This document shows positions 58,806 through 64,000 of a stretch of 64,000 nucleotides of DNA, one piece after another; the first letter of the stretch is position 1; each line of letters opens with the position of its first letter. The stretch is from Mortierella alpina (taxonomy: Eukaryota > Mortierellomycota > Mortierellomycetes > Mortierellales > Mortierellaceae). Made by a program: the position numbers and the translations under genes. The notes beneath the pieces were generated by a model, which did no database searches, had not been told where the DNA came from, and saw nothing but the letters and a program-made list of their open reading frames with translations. The stretch spans positions 62,001 through 126,000 of the forward strand of contig JANATF010000011.1 of the NCBI GenBank assembly GCA_029449245.1, in the 5' to 3' direction.

Positions 58806-59980
58806 TGCAGTATGGACAGTGGACAATGAAGACATCAAAACAAAAAGAACGCAGCGGCCTCTCTTTCTGAAACAAGGACTTTTTCATATCCGACGTACAA
58901 TGCCATGCACAACTAAATGCTGCATTGTGGGACATCTGCTGGAGTGTGTTCGAGCATGGAGGCTGGTCTACAGGTCTGCAAGTAGGTGAGTGTGTGTTTT
59001 TTTTTATCTTTTGAGAGCCGTGTCAGTGGGCGACAGCTGCCCTACAACGATCCCGGCGAGTTGGCGCGTCATACGCCTCAGCATGCAGGAGGGTGGAGCA
59101 CCTAGAACTGCACACCAAGCGATGCGTGGCACAAAGAGGCGAGAATGACGACGAGACGAGGACCCAACGAGAGACGAGAGGGAAGAAGAGAGTGAGAGAG
59201 TGAGAGAGCGAGAGAGAGACGAGAGAAGGAGACGAGAGAGGAGACAGGACGAGAGAGCGAGTGAGGGGCGAGGAACAAACAAAAAAAACAGGGTCAAGTG
59301 TGTAAACGGCAAAGTGGGGCACAAAGGGACGAGAAAAAGATCCAATTCGCTCGTTCGTTCTTTTTCTACTTTTTCTTGTGCGCTCTTCTCTCTTTCTCCT
59401 CTTTCTCTTTTCTCTCTTCCACACACACACACACACAAAACACTGACCCGACACACAGAACACTTACACACACACAACACACACACAACACACACACAAC
59501 ACACACACAACACACACACAACACACACTTACACACACGCACTCATACACACACACCGTCCTACGACGCTGTCCATCCCCAGCAGCCCACTCTCGCCCCT
59601 CGCTCCCTCTTCATCCTCGTCCTGGTGCTCTCTGCCATCGCCTTCTTGTAGTCTCCAACGCGTCGACAGCCTCCCATGCCCCGGGCGCTGCAGAGCCCAC
59701 AGGCCGTTCTTCTACCTTCTCCACTCTCCTCGCTCTCGCTTTTTGGCTCCTGCTCCCAGCTTTCCCCCAGCTTGCCTGGCCTGCCTAGCCTGCCTGCAGT
59801 ACCGAGCGTTGGACGCCCCCTGCCTTTCTGAGCATAACGGATAGCGTTATACACAAGGTACGATGACACCACCTGCGTGCAAGCCGCCTTTCTCCCCATC
59901 TCCTCTTCTGTCCTTGTTGCTCAACTCTCAAGCCTTCTCGCCCAGTCTATAGAGCCATTATACCCAGCAACTTTTAGCCC
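58806..59980. other. Repeat-rich 5' region of the tail-anchored protein gene
   Basis: GA-rich at 59155-59280, CT-rich at 59340-59420, then CA repeats to 59560. From 59640 to 59850 the sequence is C-rich without coding signs. Several overlapping open frames are translations of the repeats. Confidence 0.45.
59421..59556 (+). repeat. (CA)n tract with an 11-bp minisatellite
   Basis: Runs of CA broken at regular spacing by an extra A, so that the 11-base unit AACACACACAC is tandemly repeated about five times near 59470-59528. Confidence 0.85.
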
Positions 59981-62860
59981 ATGTCGAGCTCTCACGACCA
60001 GCAGGAGCAACAGGAGCCGGTGCAGCAGCAGGTAGACGAACAACCGTCGTCGTCTGCAGTGTCGGAGGAACAAGGCGTGAGAGAACCGAGCGACGCACAC
60101 ATGCAGGAGACTCCTTCGCCGCTGCAACCCGAACGCACAGCACAGACATCGCGCACTCTGGCAACCCCGTCGGCGGCCCGTGTCCAGCCAGAGTCTGTCA
60201 CCATCGATTTGTCAGAGGCCATGCCCAAACCGCCAGCATACGACCACGGCGGAGCCTCTCCAGCCTCACGACAAGACTCGGGACACCGCTCAAGCATCCA
60301 CTTCCAACCCCCCAATGTGAACCGGCAACTCCCGCTGTCCTCTGCAGCTACTCCACCACAGTCCCAGTCCGGCTATCGACGACCCTTCTTGGAGGAGGAC
60401 GAGCTGCCAGAGTACATGACGCTTTCCAGTGCTGGCCCGCCGTTCAAAATTCCTGCTGGTCAGAGCACGACCTACACCGTCACGCCGAGTCAAGGTCCCG
60501 TCGAGTTCCAACAGCAGCCCCATCAGCAGCCCCCCGTACCGGTGCTGCAATCCCCAACCAACGCTCGCCCTCCTCGCACTCGAACACAGCGCCCCATCAG
60601 CTCCGGGCACACCACCCCGGGCGCCATTGACCAACACGAAGGGTTACATAGGCAGCACGGCGGCGCATGGACGCTGGAGTACTGGGTCGACGATACCATC
60701 ACGTACCTGTGCTACCTCATGGACCCAAACCTGTCGGCCACAACGGCGCTTGTCCCCAGAAATCTTGCAGACAACGTGAGGTCGTCGCAGAACCGAGTTT
60801 CATCCCTGGTTGAGGTCGCACAGCCCGCTGCACAGACCTTGCAGTCGTCACCATCGAGCGTCTCAAGGACAGTGTCGACACCACCGCCGCAGGAGCAGCA
60901 ACTGCAGCAACTGCAGCAACTGCAGGGACGTCATCTGAGCCAGCAGTCTTCTAATATCAGTCCTGACCAACCCCGCCCCGGCCAGTTCGAGGCGGGTAGC
61001 AGCAATGTCGGCAGAGTGCATGTGAGGATTCACGGTAATACGGAGCAAGGCAACAACAGCCTTTGGAATGACTCATCGGAGCACAGTGGACTGGAAAGGG
61101 TGCCAACGGGCCACATCCGGGGTAGACCGCCACCATTGAACAGGTCAAGAAACGCAGCAACCCTCACGTTTATGTCTGCAGAGCAGGCAGCCGATGATAT
61201 TGACACAATGATGGTAGGCGTGGGGCGCCACCGAGGCATGGGGGCTGTTGTCATTCGTGTCCCGCGCGCAGATCCCGCAGTCGCGTCGCCCACCTCCGAA
61301 CCTGCTTCTGAACCAACGGCTACGATTCAAGTGGACACAGTGGATTCGACGCTTGAGCTGAACGGTGAGACAAGCCCTGCGGAGGTACAGCCTGTGGAGA
61401 GCGCCGACACCGTAGTCACTCCCTCGGACGAGAGAGTCTCTACAGAGCGTGGCTTCGGGGCCTTACCACCTGTGCACCATGTGCGGATCAATGATGGATA
61501 CCCTGGAGAGGAAGCTGACATCATGCTTGCTCATGCGATGGATCTCGAAACCACGGAGGGCGACAGAGCGCTGCCATCGGTCCATAGCAATGCCTTCAAC
61601 AACGCCTTGACATCCGAGTTCTTCAAAAGCCCGACGTTTGCTTTTGTCTCTGCTGAGGATCCACAGACCTGGATATGGTGGTCCAGCCACCACGAGAGCA
61701 ATTTGCAGCGATGTCGACAGGAAGGGCCTCACGAGGAGGTGATGATGTGGTGGAGGACAAGGATCGATTTCAATTCCAAGGAGAGCAAGGCCCGGCGGAG
61801 AAGAGAGAAGGTGAAGAGGATGCAGCAGGGCATCACCCTGGACACCCCACTCGGCCTTCGTGGGCGGTGGCGACGTTTTTTGAGCCTTCAGTCTTCGACC
61901 CCACACCAAGAGTCCATGGAAATCACGATGCGGATCCGCGGACTATATTACTCTTGGAGGGAGGAAACGCCAGAGTTAGGATATGCATTACAAACCGCAC
62001 ACGAGCAACCGGAGCCTGGATCTCAGAGTGATACCGTGCGCTCAAACGGAGAGATTCCGCTCTCCGAGTTCTCGCCTCAGACCTGGGTGAATTCCGACAA
62101 GATGCGTCTGTTCACACTTGTCCGAGACGATTCTTTGGTGATGGGCCAGCGTGTCAAGGGAGGTCCCGTTGCAGAGATGTGGATCCACGAGGGCGGCGCA
62201 TTGGAGGCACAGGACTCGGCTGGCGACCCCCTTGCCACCATCCCGACCTACCAATCTGTTATGGCACCGCCACTCGGTGACTCTTCAGAGGGGAATGCAG
62301 GAGGAGAGTTTGGAGCAGGAATTGCCACGGCAGGAGCAGGGACTGGCGCGACGGAAGGAAACGAGCCGGCCTCGTTCCTCCGCTCGGGATCGTCATCTGT
62401 TATCTCCAACAATGGCACGACTGCAAACACGTTTATGACGGACGTGTCTGCGTTCACAGGAGGCCCTGTTCGCTCGACCATTGCCAGTACATTTAACCAC
62501 CCCGCGGCCAGTGACCGTCCCTCGTCAGCACCGTCACTCGTCGGACGAGAATCTGTTTCTTCGAGCTCCACAAGTCCACCTGGCTCTGTTGCGGGTTCAT
62601 CCTCGGACGACTTGGGGTTCACGTCGTCGTTCCCGTCCAAGCTGCGACATCGAAAGTGTGTGATCCGAGTGATGCAGGGACTGAATCCAGAGGTGGAGAC
62701 GTTTGCGCTGTCGACGGGACCGAGGCTGCCGGAGCTGTTTGATCTGTACACGGACCAGTCGCTGCCGGGACCGTCACGGAAAGCGTTTGTGTGTGCGCTG
62801 ACGACGTTTGGAGTCTTGATGGTCATTGCGTTTACGGCCATTGCCTTTGTGTCTCGTTGA
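59981..62860 (+). CDS. Tail-anchored 959-residue protein with PY motifs, unknown
   Basis: A single open frame from the ATG at 59981. No family recognised. The N-terminal 600 residues are Gln/Ser/Pro/Thr-rich and mostly disordered. They carry a PPxY motif (PPAY, residues 84-87) and an LPxY motif (LPEY, 142-145), both ligands of Nedd4/Rsp5 WW domains. A more ordered, Trp-rich region lies at about 545-720 (FAFVSAEDPQTWIWWSS, EEVMMWWRTRIDF, MEITMRIRGLYYSWREE, MRLFTLVRDDSLVMG), with alternating hydrophobic residues like a beta domain. A second disordered stretch follows. The protein ends in a single hydrophobic helix (AFVCALTTFGVLMVIAFTAIAF) three residues from the C-terminus, a classic tail anchor. 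A role as a membrane adaptor for an Rsp5-type ligase is a hypothesis. Confidence 0.75.
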   Translation: MSSSHDQQEQQEPVQQQVDEQPSSSAVSEEQGVREPSDAHMQETPSPLQPERTAQTSRTLATPSAARVQPESVTIDLSEAMPKPPAYDHGGASPASRQDSGHRSSIHFQPPNVNRQLPLSSAATPPQSQSGYRRPFLEEDELPEYMTLSSAGPPFKIPAGQSTTYTVTPSQGPVEFQQQPHQQPPVPVLQSPTNARPPRTRTQRPISSGHTTPGAIDQHEGLHRQHGGAWTLEYWVDDTITYLCYLMDPNLSATTALVPRNLADNVRSSQNRVSSLVEVAQPAAQTLQSSPSSVSRTVSTPPPQEQQLQQLQQLQGRHLSQQSSNISPDQPRPGQFEAGSSNVGRVHVRIHGNTEQGNNSLWNDSSEHSGLERVPTGHIRGRPPPLNRSRNAATLTFMSAEQAADDIDTMMVGVGRHRGMGAVVIRVPRADPAVASPTSEPASEPTATIQVDTVDSTLELNGETSPAEVQPVESADTVVTPSDERVSTERGFGALPPVHHVRINDGYPGEEADIMLAHAMDLETTEGDRALPSVHSNAFNNALTSEFFKSPTFAFVSAEDPQTWIWWSSHHESNLQRCRQEGPHEEVMMWWRTRIDFNSKESKARRRREKVKRMQQGITLDTPLGLRGRWRRFLSLQSSTPHQESMEITMRIRGLYYSWREETPELGYALQTAHEQPEPGSQSDTVRSNGEIPLSEFSPQTWVNSDKMRLFTLVRDDSLVMGQRVKGGPVAEMWIHEGGALEAQDSAGDPLATIPTYQSVMAPPLGDSSEGNAGGEFGAGIATAGAGTGATEGNEPASFLRSGSSSVISNNGTTANTFMTDVSAFTGGPVRSTIASTFNHPAASDRPSSAPSLVGRESVSSSSTSPPGSVAGSSSDDLGFTSSFPSKLRHRKCVIRVMQGLNPEVETFALSTGPRLPELFDLYTDQSLPGPSRKAFVCALTTFGVLMVIAFTAIAFVSR

Positions 62861-63188
62861 TGGGCGAGCGGACGAAAAAAAGGCCAAAGGAACATATAAA
62901 AACGCATATACCCCCCTCCCCCACCAAAGTCAAGAGATGTGAAGTTTTGCCAGTGAACTCAACGAGAAATGCGACGTGGTTCTCGGCGATGGACATGCCC
63001 TCAAAGGTTGAAGGCTTTTGTATTTATTAAACAGCTTGCTAAAAAAAAAGAAAAGGTATTGATACATGTGTGGAAAAAAAAAACTGGGTTACTGTACAAA
63101 GTGAGATGGATGGGTGGGTGGGTGAAAGAAAAGTACAAAGGAGAGACGAGGCTGGTGTGTAGTGTTTGAGCGGGGGGATGTCCATTAG
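62861..63188. other. Convergent 3' regions
   Basis: A-rich runs (63041-63053, 63075-63084) and a GGTG(GGTG)n stretch near 63110. No coding evidence. Confidence 0.45.
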
Positions 63189-64000
63189 TTAATCCTGCTT
63201 GCGGAGATGTGCACGTTCAGGCACGGGTATGTTCGATCCATGGGTGTTTGCCGAGTGCCTGGAGTTACTGGAGGAAGAGTTCATGTCCATGTCTGTATCT
63301 GCGTCTGTGTCTGTGATTGTGCCTGTGCCTATGCTTGTGGTAATGTGGTGTCGTTGTTGTTGTGCTCTGACATTGTCGGGAGAATTTCCTTGCGACTGTA
63401 GACTTGCGCGCGAAGTGAGATCCGTAAGCGAGCCATTGCTATGAGTGCCGTAGGCTGAACGCGTTGAACTTGGGCGCGAACTAGGTCGAGTCGACTCAGG
63501 GGGATCAATTGTCTGTGCGCTGCGTGCTGCGGTTGCATGAACGCTCGTCCACGCCATGTCCTCGGTGCGATCTGTTGTGTAGCCTGGGAGTTTTGGACCG
63601 ATGTGGTAAACAGGGGGTGGGTCCATCTCCGGATCTGAAGGACCCATGGACATCATCATAACCATGTTCCTTGATAGAGCGTGATGATGGACGCTTGTAC
63701 TTCTCTCGCCCCAGCGCCAACGTCCCGAGAACAGCATGTTGTTGGATCGCTCGTGTCTACGCTGGTCGCCAAACAACGAACCCTCAAGACTCTCGCTATC
63801 GACAAGGGAATCCCGATGCTGTCCTGGAGGTGGTACGTTATGATTAGAGTCCATGGACACCGTAGCAGAACGCTGTCGTGTTTTGTTCCTGCCGCATAGG
63901 AGGACGGTCGAGAGCCAAGACGTGCGTTTTGAGGTGGATGAACCCCCCGCAGCAGTAGTCCCTGGAGCAAGACTTGAAGCCGTCGCGGGAGAAGGGGAGG
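63189..64000 (-). CDS. C-terminal part of an unknown Ser-rich protein with PY motifs (5' end outside window)
   Basis: The minus-strand frame is open from base 64000 to the stop at 63189, at least 270 codons; the ATG at 63860 is probably internal, because the frame reads on upstream without a stop. The sequence is Ser/Thr/His/Asp-rich and disordered. It contains a PPxY motif followed closely by an LPxY motif (PPPVYHIGPKLPGY). Near the C-terminus is an alternating Thr-Asp tract (ITDTDADTDMDM) encoded by an imperfect hexanucleotide repeat. The hydrophobic stretch SWLSTVLLCG in the upstream extension could be the end of a transmembrane segment, which would make this a cytosolic tail. No family recognised. 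Confidence 0.55.
   Translation of the reverse strand, partial: SPSPATASSLAPGTTAAGGSSTSKRTSWLSTVLLCGRNKTRQRSATVSMDSNHNVPPPGQHRDSLVDSESLEGSLFGDQRRHERSNNMLFSGRWRWGERSTSVHHHALSRNMVMMMSMGPSDPEMDPPPVYHIGPKLPGYTTDRTEDMAWTSVHATAARSAQTIDPPESTRPSSRPSSTRSAYGTHSNGSLTDLTSRASLQSQGNSPDNVRAQQQRHHITTSIGTGTITDTDADTDMDMNSSSSNSRHSANTHGSNIPVPERAHLRKQD

Noticed and set aside
59004-59844. Long frames on both strands (about 115-215 codons)
   Set aside because: They translate CA, GA and CT repeats into Cys/Val, Arg/Glu or Thr/His runs; no coding signal.

Overview
The window is nuclear DNA of a filamentous fungus, most likely an early-diverging one of the Mortierella type (Mortierellomycota). The reasoning is inference. 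Genes are compact but intron-rich, with short GT-AG and several GC-AG introns. Promoters and leaders carry CA/TG and pyrimidine-rich runs. There is a 7-dehydrocholesterol reductase (Delta7-sterol reductase), an enzyme absent from ergosterol-making Dikarya but known from Mortierella. There is also a Fanzor nuclease, a eukaryotic TnpB relative. No rRNA, tRNA, CRISPR array or bacterial operon structure was recognised. Exon borders below were worked out by eye from splice signals, reading phase and family continuity.

Layout. 0-6 kb: the 3' part of a short-chain dehydrogenase, a membrane-anchored chitin deacetylase, and a 2-oxoglutarate/Fe(II) oxygenase. 6-11 kb: a gene-poor stretch. 11-18 kb, minus strand: ribosomal protein eL18, TFIIF alpha (RAP74/Tfg1) and a Bfr1-like coiled-coil protein. 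18.7-25 kb, plus strand: mitochondrial ATP synthase beta, a small secreted Cys protein, and a peroxisomal acyl-CoA oxidase with an N-terminal PTS2. 25-34 kb: a giant F-box protein, a RhlG-like SDR, and a Kre9/Knh1-like GPI-type protein. 34-37 kb: gene-poor, with one doubtful gene. 36.8-49.3 kb, plus strand: DHCR7, an Fmp52/HTATIP2-like protein ending in SKL, an aminoacylase-1-like M20 peptidase, CNOT11 and cytochrome c peroxidase. 49.4-57 kb, minus strand: a rhodanese-like/methyltransferase protein, then the XPG/FEN-Fanzor gene, then a decayed MULE/SWIM transposase. 57.5-64 kb: a Spo7/CNEP1R1-like protein, a tail-anchored PY-motif protein, and the 3' part of another PY-motif protein.

The most striking locus is 51.1-56.7 kb. 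A FEN1/XPG-like nuclease (all seven acidic active-site positions occupied) is followed on the same strand by a complete Fanzor (RuvC Asp, the alternative Glu in an E-F-Y-T-S motif, a four-Cys zinc ribbon, and the RuvC-III Asp). The 128 bases between them form a frame-preserving intron with a GTAAGC donor and a pyrimidine-rich CTGTAG acceptor. The simplest reading is one 1248-residue double-nuclease protein. A palindrome nested in an inverted repeat lies 47 bases after its stop, where a Fanzor guide-RNA scaffold would be expected. A broken MULE-type transposase flanks the other side.

Other points worth notice are a textbook UIM in the CNOT11 tail, opposite-type peroxisomal signals on two proteins, three GC-AG introns in one aminoacylase gene, and PPxY/LPxY motif pairs in two neighbouring convergent genes.
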